DNA from: Bryum argenteum | Taxonomy: Eukaryota; Streptophyta; Bryopsida; Bryales; Bryaceae | Direction: 5' to 3' | Assembly (NCBI GenBank): GCA_037043015.1 | Contig: CM073324.1 | Span: forward strand, 16,706,597-16,770,596 | Length of the DNA: 64,000 nt | Shown: one piece after another, positions 25,334 to 39,669 of the stretch | Layout: the number at the start of each line of letters is the position of its first letter | Numbering within the stretch: the first letter of the stretch is position 1 | The notes under the pieces: model-generated | Told to the model about the DNA's origin: nothing | The model's database searches: none | The model's input: only the letters and a program-made list of their open reading frames with translations | Made by a program: the position numbers and the translations under genes

Positions 25334-28300
25334 ATGTTCTCCCGATTTGGTTTCGGGACTCCGCAGAAAGTGGAGAAGCCTGAGGACTCACCAGAACCGG
25401 AGTCACCGGAACCGGAGTTTGAGAGTCCAGTTGTGATTCAAACCAAGCGGCCTGAATATGCATTCAGTACCACGAATGCAGCAGGGGGTCGAGCTCGTCC
25501 TTTACGACTGGTGTATTGTGACGAGCGAGGGAAGTTTAAGATGGATCCCGAAGCGGTTGCAGCTTTGCACATGGTGAAAGGTCCTCTTGGCGTTGTGGCT
25601 GTTTGTGGACGCGCGCGGCAGGGAAAGAGTTTCATCTTGAATCAGGTACGTGAATTGCAGATAAGAGAGCTTGCTTGCAGAATTCATTCTGACTTGTGTA
25701 CAGTGTGTATCTTATGATATGATATGATCGCGGGGGTCTTAAATTTTGTTAGGGTAAACCATCGCATGCATAATATGAGAATGTATGTCTCATGAACTTT
25801 TTCCTTTTTCTTGGTGTAACAAATCTTAAGAAGGGTTCAAGAAGTGAATGGCCTTCAAGAAGAGTTTTAGAATGATTTCTGACCACCACAGAAGCTTGTA
25901 CTATTCTGAGTGGAAATTTATGAAGAAGCATTGGTCCGCAACGTCGTCGTCGTTTCTGGTGAATAACATAGCCATTACCTAGGAAGGAGATGACCATTTT
26001 GGGGGTTTAGTGGCACTTTGAGGCCTTTGTGCGTTTTGCTTAAAATGTTTACAATGGCTAAGTAGTTTCGGATTATAATTTAGTTCACTTTCTATAGGCC
26101 CAACTGTAATTCTTAGTGCAGAAGCTCTACTGAGTGTTTACGGGTCAGATCGCAACCTGTTGCACAAATGGGCGGTTTGCCTTGTTTCTGGCATTTCAGG
26201 AAAACATTCTGCAGCCTTTGCTGCAATTGTGAACCATTTCTATCAGAACTTTGAAATTCTAAGCGGTGAAGAATATTTGGGTGACTGATGAATCATGCCG
26301 GGAGAAATGATTCTTCATTCAGGGTCTCGTTTTAGTTATGAACAGTGCATTTGTTGATCATAGTCTAGTAAATGAAGTCATCACGTTACCCATTCGCTCC
26401 GACTTAGGTCGGTGCTTCAGGTTTTGAGTCCGAAGTGTTACAAGTCCTCTTTCTTCTTTAAAAAAAAATCTCAGTTGCAATTTCTGAGTCTGACAGGTTT
26501 CCATATTTTACCTTGATTGTGTCTCTTGGGTTTTGAGTGATATCTTAGGATTGCTACCGTTTATGGAGGAATCGTCCTTTGACATGCTGATATTGTTCTG
26601 GAAACAGCTTCTCGGACGGAGCAGTGGTTTTACGGTTGCACCTACACATCGACCCTGCACAAAAGGTTTGTGGATGTGGAGTTCTCCGCTGAAGAGGACA
26701 GCCCCTGATGGCAGTGAATATAGCTTGTTACTTCTGGACAGTGAAGGAATTGATGCATATGATCAAACTGTAAGTTGCTTTTCACTTGTTCCTCATCTTG
26801 ATGGCAATGTGTGCTTGATTTGACTGGATTTGAGGTGTAGTTCTCTTGCTGTTGAGATTTTGATCTTTACGTTTTGATTCGAATAGTTCTCTACACTACA
26901 TACTGATTGTTTGGACTTTGGGCAGGGTACATACAGCACGCAGATCTTCTCATTGGCAGTCCTACTGTCAAGTATGTTTGTCTACAATCAGGTCAGCCCT
27001 TGTCTTTAGGATGATGTGTGATGCTATTCCAACTAAGTCCCTGATTATTTATGCTTGTGCAAGTAGCTTATAAAAATTGGAGTATTGCAAAGTCTTGATT
27101 GAAGGTTGCGGAGGGAGGATTTGACAGTCATTGTTTTATTGACAAGTCTAAAAACCTGAATGCCTTTTGGCTCGAGCAGATGGGTGGCATTGACGAGGCA
27201 GCGTTGGACAAATTATCTCTCGTGACAGAGATGACGAAACACATCCAAGTCCGTGCATCTTCCTCGACCAAAGTAGCTTCAGCTTCTGAGATTGGACAAT
27301 ATTCGCCACTCTTTCTATGGCTGCTGCGGGTACTTTCTTACACTTCTGCTTTCGTCAGTGTCTGACGTTCATTTGTGAATATTTTCTCGCGTGCTAGTAG
27401 CACCGTATGCTAGTCATCAAAAAGTTGCAGTAGACCGTCTCAATAAAACCATTTGCACTACCTTGAGTATTAAAAAGTAGAGATTTCGGACTATTCTTCG
27501 GACCTAGTTCTTAAAGCTATCTCCATGCAGGATTTCTACTTGGACTTGACTGAAGATGGTCGCCGGATCACTCCAAGAGACTATTTAGAGTCAGCTTTGC
27601 AGCCCATTCCTGGCACAGGAAAGGCCATTGCAGCAAAGAATGAGGTTGGTCTATAGTCGTTTTCCTTAGCAGCACTGCTCATTATGGATGTGGAGGAAGT
27701 ATTGTGAGTTGTATGTGTTTAAACTAAGACTTTTGCCTTCTGATTTCCCCAGATTCGAAACTCAATCCGGGCTTTGTTTCCTGAGCGTGATTGTTTCACG
27801 CTTGTTCGACCCCTTAACGAGGAGAAAGAGCTGCAGAAGCTTGACCAAATAAACGTTAGTCTGCCTATACCTTCTTACTGTCTTCAACAATGTTTGATGT
27901 GATGTAATTCGATGCTTCTTTAGAGTGTCTTTTGATTCTCTGCTATCATTATGTTCGGAACCATATGGAATAATGACACGTCTATATCTATTGGTATTGC
28001 TGGTTTACAGATGGACAAGATGCGACCAGAGTTCAGAGCGGGTATTGATGCTTTAACGAAATACATCTTCGACAGAACGCAACCGAAACGGCTCGGCTCT
28101 CTTGTGATGACTGGCTCCATGTTTGCTGGGTTAACGCAATCCTTTTTAGACGCCATCAATGCTGGTGCTGTTCCCACTATAGCAACTTCTTGGCAGGTTT
28201 GTACTACAGAGCTGAGAAGTTACCGTGTGTTTAATCGATCTCCTTACGAGTCAATTGACGTCGGTTAAGCTTACTTCTCATTGTCACTGCCGTTCCCAGT

Positions 28301-31300
28301 ATTTTTCTTGTTATTTCTTCGGAGTATTCACTGTGAAATGTCTGAGCAGAATGTGGAAGAAAATGAGTGCCGACGCGCTCATGCTCTTGCAGTTGAAAAG
28401 TACAACCAAGTCTTCAAGAAGGATGATATTCTTGATGAGGTGAGACTTCAGTACCTCAATCAAAAGAGATGGCGCTTATCCTACATTCTCACGATATTTG
28501 TTGGTATAATCAAGCTACGTGGATCAGGGGATTTAGAACTTGAGAAGAATGGTTTTGGTGTAAGCAGTGGGGATTGTAAATGCTGACCAACCTGTGGATG
28601 GTCCCCTTACCTGAGTGCAGGCTGCTTTGCAAGAAGCTCACGAGGAAGCTGCTCAAGCTGCTTACTCTGTGTATAATACGGAGGCTGTTGGAACCGGTCC
28701 TGTTCGCCGAAACTACGAAAAGCAACTGCATGCTACCATTAAGCGGCAATTTGAGGTATGTAACGGTTTTTGGTGCTTGTGTATCGGTGTCTTAACTGTG
28801 ATGTTAAGAATTCCTATTTCTCATGGTTACGTAAGTTGAATCGACATTTCTAGTGAAACTTTTCTTGATTCTGCGGCACATGGTGCAGGAGTTTAAGCGG
28901 AAATCGTCCATGGAAGCAGAATTACGAACTCTAAGAGCTCTTGGGCCAATGGAAGAGAAACTAAGAGCTGCTTGCAATGCCCCTGATGCAACCTTCAGTT
29001 CCGCTATCAAGGTGTGTTACTTATTCTGTTTCTTCGGGTTGTCATATCTCTACGCTTTCGTGTTCTTAATCCTTTCCATCAACGTATCATCATTTTTCAA
29101 ACGCTTCTGCAGGTGCTGGACGGTATGGTGGCTGAGTATGATGCCCAAGTATCTGGTCCTTTCAAGTATCAGAAGCTTGTCCAATTCCTGCAGAAAAGGT
29201 ATGCTGTATTGCAACGGAATACTTGTACACATAACGGAGACGTACTTCATAGTGACTTTGATTGGCATCAGTTTTTGTCCAATACTTCTTACACCTCTTG
29301 ACCATCTCCTCTTCGGTAGATCTAATAAGTAGTTTCTTCCTACTTTCTGCTTTTATGTTCATGGGGTTTCTTATCTTGATGTGTTCTCATTTGCAACTTC
29401 TGGTTCACGAGTGTTATGCTTGTGATGAGGTTTTCGGAGGAGTTACTAGGTTGAGTATGTTCAGTTAGAGCTCAAATGCATGACTTTCAATACTTACGAC
29501 GAGGGCATGTTAGTCCGGATGACGTCAGAACGATGGTCTTTGCGTCGGTATGTGACAATATTTGTTGAACTGCAGTTTGGCTGGCCCATTGCACGATCTC
29601 GTGAAAAAATCAAATGATAAAGCAGAAGCAGAGCATTCCAGCCTTGTTTTGAAAGGGCGTTCTATGGGAGAACGTTTGGCATTCTCAGCGAAGCAGACTG
29701 AGGCAGCCCAGCGCGATGCTCAAGACTGGAAGAAGCGGTATGAAAATATCATGACTGACTACAACAGAGCCTCCGAGAATGCAGCTGGTCAATATGCTAA
29801 TGTACAGAAGAAAGTGTCTTCATTGGAAGAGAAGAACGCTACTCTGTCGACCCAAGTTGAGAGTGCCAAGAAGGAAGCTTTTGACTGGAAGAGCAAGTAC
29901 GAACAGTACCTGGCTTCCCAGCGAGCGGAGCGCGAGAGAGCGAACTCTGAGGTTGCGTCTCTTCAGGTAAAATGATTTTCCTATTATTATTGTTGCCATG
30001 ATTGTTGTTTATCACTGTATACTTTGTATTGACTGGTCGTTTTCATCATCTTTGTTTGCAGAATCGGTCGAGTACTGCGGAGGCAAGGTTGGCAGCAGTG
30101 CGAGAGCAATCTGAGTCAGCTCAAGCAGAGGCAGCGGAATGGCGAAGGAAATATGAGTCGGTGAATACTGAAACCAAGGTTGCTCTTAGCAAAGCAAGTA
30201 AGGAAAAGGAGAAAACATTGTCCCAAGCTCGGGCACGCGAGGATATTATTCGTGCCGAGCATGCTCAGTTACTTACTGATAAGGTCCAATTCTAACTTTA
30301 TCGATCCTCTTTGTCGTTAGAAGTTTGAATTGCAAGTTCTGTATACACTGTATAGACGTTTTGTATACTAATCTTTTTTTCTACCAAGTATACTTTTCCT
30401 GGAATTATAACCTTGTGACCCTCTTATCCATATTTGTCGAAATCAAAATATTGTGTGTTAAGTGTTTTTCCTATTATTCTACTGAAATTATCTTCTTGGT
30501 ACAGGAGAAAGAAGTGAATGTTTTGCAAGCGAAGCTTGAGCAATTAGAGCGTCGCGATGTTGTCCTGAATACTCGCCTTCATGTAACGTACCTCTACCTT
30601 CAGTTTGTATCGTTCAAGAATGGAAGCTCTTTTCTTTAGCGGCGGTAGGTGATGCACGTTGTTTCTAATCTTTACTAACTAGGTTGCTTATGTTGCAGGA
30701 GCTTGAATCTAAAGCAACAGGCCAATCAGAGGAGGCGGGGAGCCTAAGATCCGAACTGATGATTGTGCGAGACGAATTAGAATTCACAAAGTCACAGTCT
30801 ATTACGTTAAGGAAAAACGTAGAGAAGGCCGAAGAAGACAAGTCACAGGCAGAGCAACGCATGAACGAATACCTCAGGAGAATGCAAGAATCAGAAGAGA
30901 AGAGGAAAATAGCAGAACGGGACGCAAAGCGTGCAGTAGAAGCTGCTGAAAAGTCTCGTGCTGAATCTATAGCTGTGGAGAGAGAAAAGTTGGAGGCCCA
31001 GAAATTGGCCGCAGAGAGAACGTCAACAGCTGAACACACTCAACGCCGTTGTGACAAGTTGGAAAAAGAACGAAACGAGCTAATCCAGGCATGCACATCA
31101 TCTGAGCTTTTTACTCGTTAAGTTATTGTCACCTTAAAAAGGTGCAAAGTAGCAATCGAGCTCTTTGCGAGTCAATTAGGCATATATACCAGTGGTCTCT
31201 TTCTGATATTCTTGCACTGGGGCATTGCAGAGTCTGAGCCAGACGAGGGAGATGCAGCAAGAGGCATACGCAAGAGTGAAGAAGTTAGAGTCCCAACAGG

Positions 31301-32033
31301 AAGAAAGGGAGAACGAAATGGCAGGATTGCTAGGTTCTTCCAAGGATCAGCGAGCCAAGACAGTGGAGACGTTTGAGAAGCTGTTGTCCAGTGAAAGAGC
31401 TGCAAAAGCTGAAGCAAGCCAAAGAGCCGAGGCTTTATCGTTGCAAATCCAAAACATGCAGGCACAGATAGATAGCCTCCAGGGACAGCTAACGTCAGTA
31501 CGCAACCACGAAACAGCTTTGGAGACCCGAGTCCGAGGGCTTACCGACACACCACCTGGCAAGTCACCAATGGGCCCCTCTCGTACTAAAAGACCTTTTT
31601 ACGATGAAGGTCTGACTTAACTATATAACCATTAAATTATACGTGCTTGAAGGGAGTGGGCATTTAAGGGATAATCTAGCTTTGAAAATTTCTGTTATAT
31701 CTTTCCTGACTTATGATGTTGTGGTATCGTGATAAACCAGGATACGAGCCTGCTGCACAGGACATGGATATCGACACAGGTGCATATAAAAGGAACAGGC
31801 TTGATCAGTTCGATGGTAGTAACTTTTATGAAGGTGAGGAAGGAGGCAGCGCAGCTACCTCAAGTGAAGTACCGGACACCACGAATTACAAGAAGCTGAC
31901 TATGGCCAAGTTGAAGCAAAGGTTGACTGAAGCAGGATTCGGGGAAGATGTGTTGGCCGCACGGAATGCGAACAAGAAAGAGCTTGTTGAAATGTACGAG
32001 AGGTTAATGCTAAACAAACCTCCTGCTCATTAG
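25334..32033 (+). CDS. GBPL3: Guanylate-binding protein-like large GTPase (GBPL3 type)
   Basis: A complete 17-exon gene encoding 1,092 residues. Exons: 25334-25645, 26608-26769, 26926-26991, 27180-27329, 27531-27644, 27753-27854, 28011-28196, 28350-28439, 28621-28755, 28889-29011, 29113-29198, 29576-29966, 30062-30283, 30505-30582, 30699-31088, 31231-31609 and 31741-32033. After an acidic, proline-rich start, the GBP G domain shows the P-loop GRARQGKS (92-99), the switch threonine T122, the DSEG motif (148-151) and the RD motif (230-231), created across an exon junction. A helical GBP domain follows, then a coiled coil of several hundred residues rich in E, K, A and R. The C-terminus has an NKR-type basic patch and a SAP-like end (YKKLTMAKLKQRLTEAG...KKELVEMYERL). 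Arabidopsis GBPL3 works in the nucleus, in defence condensates and at the nuclear lamina; the length and layout here match that type. Intron 15 has a GC donor. Confidence 0.93.
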
Positions 32034-33277
32034 CAAGTTGAACTGCACCTTCCGGAATCCAGCTTCTAGGATCCTGGACACTTTCAGTTCCTTCCCTGTA
32101 CATTTTCGTTGTTGAAAGCATGCATTTCTTGTAGAATAGATGCTGTAGGACATCACTTTCCTTTTTCAGGCTTCGCGTTTCAAATGGCCCACTAGAATGG
32201 GAGTACTTTGTAAAGACACCAGCGGACCCAATACCAGAGTTGTAATTGAGGAATCATTGAAGAATTTAGTTCATTGACCTGCCCAGATGTTTTGCTTGAT
32301 TTTCCTACGCTTGCTGCTATGATAATATAGACTTAAAAACGTTGACCTCTGGATTTGGTTCAAATCTTTTGCTAAGCTTCAAAGCAATGGTGTTTTTTCT
32401 GTTGGGCGATTACGTTTCATTTATTATGTAGAACTTTCCACATGCGAGAACCGTTCCAGAGTTTTGTTTCTTAATGTTCACGTACATGAACATGCTTGCT
32501 TGTTGATGATTATGCACTGTGTAGTATGGATGATTGTACCGTGACGCTTTCTTCGCCATAGCAACCAGTGGAAAAGAATGAGTACAATATGAGTAGGAGG
32601 TGCCAATGACAGACATGCATACCGTTTTTACGTACAAGATTGCTTTTAGGTGGTTACTTCCATCATACCCTTGAAATTTTGACATATTGTCTTATGCAGG
32701 TACTTCGAAACCTACGAAGGTACAGTTTTAGTGCCTATACTGAATATCCTCAAATTGTGAAGTAAACGATACTATTGATAATGATTATCATTTACTCAAC
32801 CCTACTTTATAACCTCTGCAACCTTTATCTACTGTAAAGTGTAAACCTAGTCACAGTTCATTTTCAAGGGAAAAACACCTGTTTGACTATTGATCAGTGT
32901 TATCCTACAAATATGCTTGCAGCTGTATTAGATTACGATAAAGGAATGATGCATAAAGTGTACCATTTGAGATACTTGTTTGATTCTTTTGTACAAACAA
33001 GTGGGGTAGTGGTATAGTAGTAGTATCTAGCTTTGGGTTAGCATATAATCATGCATTATGGTTTGTTGGGTAGTGCCGGTGTGCATGGGAAAGGCATCCA
33101 TAGAACGAGTCTTCACACCATGCACTCAATAGGGGCCCTCCTAATTTGCAAGCACTTTTGAGATGCTTTGACATTTTTTTTTTAACAATTATAATGATGA
33201 CTTTTACTTGCAACACTCTTTGTATGAATTTCCATTTGTCCCGTGGAGATATTGAAGTCGAGGATTCACAAACATAA
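32034..33277. other. GBPL 3' UTR and intergenic sequence
   Basis: The first few hundred bases after the stop are the likely 3' UTR. The rest is AT-rich and holds no recognised gene. Confidence 0.45.
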
Positions 33278-34234
33278 CCCCTATACTTCCTTGGGAGTAT
33301 TTTTAGCCTAGAATAAATTGACATAGGTGAAAACAAAGACAAACTATTCAGATCTCAACCTTACAAACTTGTAACAAACTTGTTCAAGATCATGTGGACC
33401 ATATTTTGACTCATGGGAATTTATAAATTGCAAGATCGTAACGTTTGAATGAGCAAAATAGAATACAAAGAATAATCCTTTTCACTTTGAAGTGAAAATT
33501 CTACCAACATAAAATCTGCAATAAAAAAGTCACCAACTAGAAAGCTGTTCATCTCCATTTGAGAGACTCTATTCTACCAAAAACATATTCATTGAAAAAA
33601 TGTCTCCGCTCAAATAGTAGCTTTGCAACGGTGAAATCTGCCAAACATTCTACAAAGAAAAAATAGTCCAAAACTAGACTTGTTGCACTCAAATCCATGC
33701 CTTATCTTTAATACATGTTTGATTGGGTCAAGTTTTCTACCACTAAAACTAGAGTATAATTGGAATTTATTCCAAAAAATAAAGTTAAAATCTGACTGTG
33801 AATAAAAGAGGTATAGCTTTTTAGAAATCATCCATTTTATGACTTTTTTCATCGTAGAAACATCATTGCAAATCCAATACCAAAGTTATCTGGATCAAAA
33901 ATCTTCCAACTACAAAGTTGTTGGGGATGCATCCAAAGATCACTCTTATGAATTCATGAAAAACTATTTTTAATCTCACATAATTGGCTTGCAATGGTAC
34001 AACATGCCAAATGTTTGAAAACCCAAGAACAAAAACTCCTTTTACTGAAATGCATGCCACTTATTTATAATTTATTTGATAAATCTCCAATCTTTACTAC
34101 ACAAACTAGACTTGATTTATGACACAACCCAAGTGATTTTGTCCAAAATGGAGTTTGGATGAAGAAGTTATGGCTCTACAAAGTTTCTGTCCTTCATCCA
34201 AAATGTTGTTTTCTAACACTTGGGACGTTTAGGG
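33278..34234. mobile_element. TIR element with CCCCTAAACGTCC ends, copy 2
   Basis: A 957-bp relative of the element at 20506. The left end is CCCCTATACTTCC and the right end GGACGTTTAGGG. The flanks ATAA and TTGA look like decayed TTAA. It lacks the nested MITE and the SINE and so shows the pre-insertion state. No protein is encoded. Confidence 0.72.
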
Positions 34235-34661
34235 TTGAGATCGTCACGTCCCATACCTTGAGATGTACTTATTTACAATATGTTATGGAATATGAAAGTT
34301 GAAGGTCAGTGAAATTGGCTACAATTGGAACTCATGTTGGAATTTTTAATAATAAACATGGTCAGACAAGTTACACTTTCTATAGATCATGCTATAGTAT
34401 TTAGATTTGCATTAATTTAGTAAATTCTGATTACCTATTGTGAAAAAAAATGTCTCAATAAGTATTGTAAAAATTGGACAATGAAAGCACAATTTAAAAA
34501 AAATAAAAAAAAATCCCTATAATAGTTTATTGTGTACAAAGTAAATGATGGACTATCTTAAGGGCATCTACCCTTACAATGAGAACCCAAAACAACCAAA
34601 AAATATTATAAAAAAATCAATAAATTGCTAAACTAGTAATGATGTCATATTTTCACAACTA

Positions 34662-34877
34662 CACTAAATTTGATAATTAGTGTTAGATACACTAATTTAC
34701 ATAAACATGTTATAAGTTTTGACTGTTGTTGTTCAATAATTTTACCCACTATATCAATTGGCCAAGATGGGGGTCCTTATATAGTATCAGAATCAATGCT
34801 CTTGGTAAATTTTTTTAAACGAAAGTAAAAAACTTATAAATCTTATAATAATCTAACACTAATTATCAAATTTAGTG
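34662..34877. mobile_element. TA-flanked MITE, copy 2
   Basis: A 216-bp near-identical copy of the element at 24210-24426, with the same CACTAAATTTG inverted ends and TA flanks. The high identity suggests recent movement of this family. Confidence 0.85.
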
Positions 34878-34879
34878 TA

Positions 34880-37418
34880 CTTCTTCACATGGGTGTCATC
34901 AAATTCTAAAGAGAAGATGCTTATGCTTTAGAATCACGTGCCAAAAGGAGTAAATTGTACAACATTTTGTTTTTAGCCAAAGTGTAAGGGTAATGATCGC
35001 TATGAAAGATGATGATTGCTCGGTTGCAAGTGAGACAAATGGTTGATTCCAAAGGAATTGTATTTTTCCAACAATTTGGAAAGGGTCGGATGCCCCCACA
35101 AGCTCATTCATTCAAGGGGGTGTGACCAAATTAACGAACTCCACCAATCAAGGTGGCCATGGTTGTGTTTTTAACTTACACTTTGGATTTTATTGTGTTA
35201 TGGGGTTTTGGGTTATTCCCAGATCTATGCCTCAGGATCTTTGCCCTCTTTCCCTGGCTTGCCTTGCCTGGTCTTCCGGCCCCCCCATCATTTGTCAAAT
35301 TAAAAAGTATCAGAGTATAGTTCCCTGCCATCACAAAAGGATTTGAGAAAATTAGGGTGTCCCTTGTGGGCACTCTGCAACGGCAAGAACAGGGTTGTTT
35401 TATCAGGACAAAATTCCTCTTCACAATTTAGATGAGATTTACATCTAAGATCTTGTCAATGTATCAAATGTACATCTTTATGTAAGTTGTGTTTGACAAA
35501 TGAATAGGGATATTGTGTGATAAGACAACAATGGGTAGGAAGTGGGAAGGTGGAACGCTCACAGTGGTTCTTGCTTTGCTCCCTCTATAGCTTACGCTCA
35601 CGCTACTTGAGGCCTGGTCTTGGCAAAGAGCCTCCTGTTTGACGGGGAGCAATTTTGTTCACGTTAACACATGAGGAGAAATTCAAGAGAATCAAGGGAT
35701 CTTTTGAGAGATGAAAAGGGAGGAAGGCGAATCACATATAGCCATGTAACTTAGCGACTCATCACAAACCATGTTGCCATAGGTGTATGAGGTTGTTTCT
35801 TCTCTAGGCAATAGAGGTGGCCCGACAAGCCTTCTTGCTCTTTGCGTTTGCAAGGCATAGGAGAGCGCAAAACAATAAGGGATGCCCTTAGCCAATTTGT
35901 ACTTGACTATAATCTTCACATGGTGTGTGATGAATGACCACATGAGTGATGAGTGAATACTTGAATGATGATTACTTTACACAAGTGAAAACTAAGCCAA
36001 TTTTCACCAGGAGTTGTATCAAGAATGCCACATTGTTTGGTGAAACTCTTAGTGAAAATAAACATACTTTTGATTAGTGAAAATAAACATACTTTTGATT
36101 AGTGAAAGTAGTTGCTTACTTATTTTTATACATAATATAACAAATAGTTGGAGCATGTTAGGGTTGGCATACATCAACTCAAAATTGAATGCTAACATCC
36201 TTGGGAAATTAAAATTAAGATGAAGGAAGAAGATCATGTTTGGTAACTTCACAACCTAATATTTACACTTCAACTACTTATTTGGCATCAAACTATCAAC
36301 TCAATTGACATTGTTGATAGTTGGTTCATGAGTCACATACATGACAATTTGGTTGGTGCAAGTTGATGTGACACCATAGTTAACTTTGTGCCTGTTTGTA
36401 TAAAACCACAACTTGTGCGTGTACTTGATTGCACCTTGTTGTTTGAGACACGTTAGTTGATATACTAATATATTCATACAATGTTAAGCTCTTGCAATTG
36501 AGTTGAGTAATATAACAATCATAAGCAAGAGTTTGGATGTCATTACTAATCATTTCATAAAATAACATGCCTTACACAACTTGTTCACTATGGCTAAAAA
36601 GATTCACAATCATTCAACAATGAATAAGGGTAAACACTTTCACTCATACTAAACAAGTCGTATAGGACATACTCTTCAACAAGTAATCACTACACATCCT
36701 CATTCACTCTTAAATAATGAATACAAGCTCAAAGTGATGAAATTCTCTCTGTAGAAACAAATCTTAGACCACTTCAGACTAAAAACCATGTAAAATATTA
36801 CTGCCATGATTCAATGAACATCACCTAGCAATACTGCAAATTCCCAAATCCGCAAATCCTGTATACATCATTCCATATATTTATCTCTTGGACCTTCAAA
36901 CGTAACACAGGGCTACAGTACAATACGTAATATTATGGTAACTTGCCAGATGCTTCAGTACAAAGAGTCTAATCCTGGGCAAAGCCGAAAGGTAAGAAAA
37001 TGACATTGGTAGACTTAAGAGACAGCTGAATTCGTGGGGAGGGGTGACAATGATGTCGTTGATGAGCCATTTGTAAAGTAAAATGATCCACGACTGACTG
37101 ACTACTGAGCCAACAACACGACGACCTGATCGATCGATAGACCGGGGTGACCAGAAAACCAAAAATGCTGTGCCGATGGAATGGCGGAACGGTGCTGAAT
37201 CTCACACCGCAAATGCCAGGGAACGGGATGCCGATGCACCAGATCCTGTTGACCATTTGTGAAAAAAACAAATATTGGCGAAATTCTCTTGTTGACCGCT
37301 TCCCTGCTCTAGCTGACTCCTGCCACGATCTCTGCGCCTCGCACATCTTTCCCCCACGGCACTAACGAACAATCCCCTATTCCCAATCGATAGAGCATTG
37401 TTTCTTGGGTACTTACTA
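34880..37418. other. Intergenic, possible LTR-retrotransposon debris
   Basis: At about 35308 the string TATCAGAG resembles a methionine-tRNA primer-binding site. No LTR pair or retroviral-type frame supports it. A 27-bp unit containing GTGAAAATAAACATACTTTT is duplicated in tandem at about 36051-36107. No gene was recognised. Confidence 0.35.
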
Positions 37419-37420
37419 GT

Positions 37421-37430
37421 TATATATATA
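37421..37430 (+). promoter_or_regulatory. TATA-like box upstream of the P450 gene
   Basis: TATATATATA lies about 245 bp before the P450 start codon, at a position reasonable for a promoter if the leader is about 200 bp. A possible leader intron (GTAAGC near 37499 to TTGCAG near 37650) lies between. Inferred only. Confidence 0.4.
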
Positions 37431-37674
37431 CAACTCTTCATCAAGCTTCTGCAGTTGCTTGTCGATCAATCATGGCGCTTCCACTCTGATCCATGCCTGT
37501 AAGCCTCATTGCTACTACTCCTCCGTCGTTGGAACCATGAAGGTTTCGAAATATGACAATTGAGAAAAGTTTAGTCTGATTGATGAGGATATGAAGGTTT
37601 TGAAGTATGGCAGTTTGGTCTGATGAGTGGGGTGGGTGTTTTGTTGCAGAGGCGTGTTCTGATTGTTGCGAGCT

Positions 37675-39472
37675 ATGGAGTTTGTGAAGAGTATGATGAC
37701 GAAGGTTCACTCCATGGAGTCGGTGGAGTTTTATGTGTTCGTGGCGGCATGTGTAATCGTGCCGCTAATTCTCGTGAAGCTGTTGATGGGCGGGCCGAAG
37801 TACAAGCTACCGCCTTCACCACCAGCGTATCCACTGATCGGGCACTTGCACTTGCTCGGGAAGCTGCCGCACCAGAGCATGGCGTTTCTGGCGAAGAAGT
37901 ACGGGGAGATTTACTCGCTCCGCTTGGGCTCCGTGCCGGCGATTGTGGTCACCACGCCAGACATGGCCCGGGAGTTTCTGCAATCGCAAGACAAGGTCTG
38001 GGCATCTCGCACTGTGCGGATTGCATCCGCGTTTTACTTCTCGTATAACTACTCCGGCATTGCGTTCGCTCCGTATACTCCCGTCTGGCGCAACCTGCGT
38101 AAGATCTGCATGCTCGAGCTTTTCACGCAACGGCGCATGGAAGCGTCCCAGGGCGTCCGAGACGAGGAAATGCGCTACATGATCAGGTACTACTCCAAGC
38201 ATGCACCACTTTGCATTCTCAACCCCTTTCCATCAGTTTGCTTTCTCACATTCGATGATATTTCTGAGGCTGAGGTGCATGTGGTTTGCCCAGGAATGTT
38301 CTGAACGATGCTCAGCAGGGGCAAATCGTGGACTTCAAGTTGAAGCTGAACGCGTTGACAGCGAACGTGGTAGCTCGAATAGTACTCAACAAGCGGTTCA
38401 CGGGGTGCGTGGACTCGACCGCCCAGGAAGAAGCGGAGGCACACGAGTTTAAGGAGATTATCGAGGAGCTTTTCATCTTACAAGGGACGTTCATGATCGG
38501 CGACTACATCCCGTGGCTGCGTCCCTTGGACCTCGGCGGCACTGAGAAGCGGATGAAGGCACTCCGAGTCAGAATCGACGGCTTCCTCGACAAGATCATC
38601 AACGAGCACGAAACGAAACGTCGCAAGGGACCGATCAAGGAAGAAGACAAAGACATGATCGACGTGCTCCTGAACGAGCTTTACGAACAAGACCCCAAAG
38701 AAACCCAAAAACTCGACATGAACAACATCAAAAGCACCATCTTGGTAACCATCTTCCCATCCACTAACTCATGTGCCCCCGAATATAACAATCGCTTATT
38801 GCTAACATTCGGTTCATTCGATCAACTTGCTTGTGCCAGAACATGTTTGCTGGAGGAACGGATACCTCGACAGTGACGATGGAATGGGCGATGAGCGAGC
38901 TCCTTCGCAACCCACCGATCATGAAGAAACTGAAACAAGAGCTCGACACCGTAATCGGTCGTGACAGACTGGTCAAAGAAACCGACGTGCCGAATCTTCC
39001 CTACCTGCAAGCGGTGATCAAGGAGACGTTCCGGCTACACCCAGTGGGACCATTACTGGTACCCCACGAGTCGACACACGATTGTGAGGTAGCAGGCTAC
39101 CAGATCCCCGCGGGCACTCGCTTGTACGTGAACACATGGGCGATCGGGCGCAACCCCAAAGCGTGGGATCGCCCACTGGAGTTCGACCCGGAGCGCTTCA
39201 CGTCCGGTCCGGATCTCAACATCGACATCAAGGGACAGGACTTCCGTCTGCTCCCGTTCGGATCCGGGCGCCGTGGGTGTCCTGGGATCCCTCTGGGACT
39301 GCTCATTGTGCAGTGGACCATGGCGACGCTGGTGCACGCGTTCGACTGGATCTTGCCGGAGGGGATGGAGCCCAAGGATATCGACATGACTGAGTCTTTT
39401 GGCTTGACTGTGCCAAGAGCTCAAGGGCTGTATTGCTTCGCGAAGCCTCGTCAAGCTGCTCACTTGTACTGA
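37675..39472 (+). CDS. A-type (CYP71-clan) cytochrome P450 monooxygenase
   Basis: Three exons (37675-38186, 38294-38744 and 38840-39472) give 531 residues, a normal length. The N-terminus is an ER signal anchor (hydrophobic at about 19-37), followed by the proline hinge KLPPSPPAYPLIG (44-56). The I-helix oxygen-binding motif AGGTDTS is at 325-331, KETFR with the E-R pair at 382-386, PERF at 438-441, and the haem loop PFGSGRRGCPG with Cys468. The second intron is phase 0, just before the I-helix, at the conserved position of plant A-type P450s; the first intron is an extra. It should oxidise small specialised metabolites or phenylpropanoids at the ER with P450 reductase. The CYP family and substrate cannot be assigned from the sequence alone. 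All catalytic motifs are intact. The start was chosen at MEFVKS because it gives the usual anchor length. Confidence 0.92.
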
Positions 39473-39669
39473 TACTCTGCTAGAGAATGCTCAGGCACAA
39501 ATGGGTGACATTGTAGAATTTCCAGGGTCTCAAATTGTACAAATTGTGATGCATTAGAATGACTTCCATGACGCATGAAGTGATGTAGAGGACATTTGTG
39601 GGGTAGTTCTGAAATTAAGGATGACCGGCGAATGGGCATATGTTTGTTTCCAAGGTGGATGAAAGATTT

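Noticed and set aside
35290-35330. tRNA primer-binding-site-like TATCAGAG
   Set aside because: Only eight bases match and no LTR or retrotransposon frame is nearby. Not enough to call an element.
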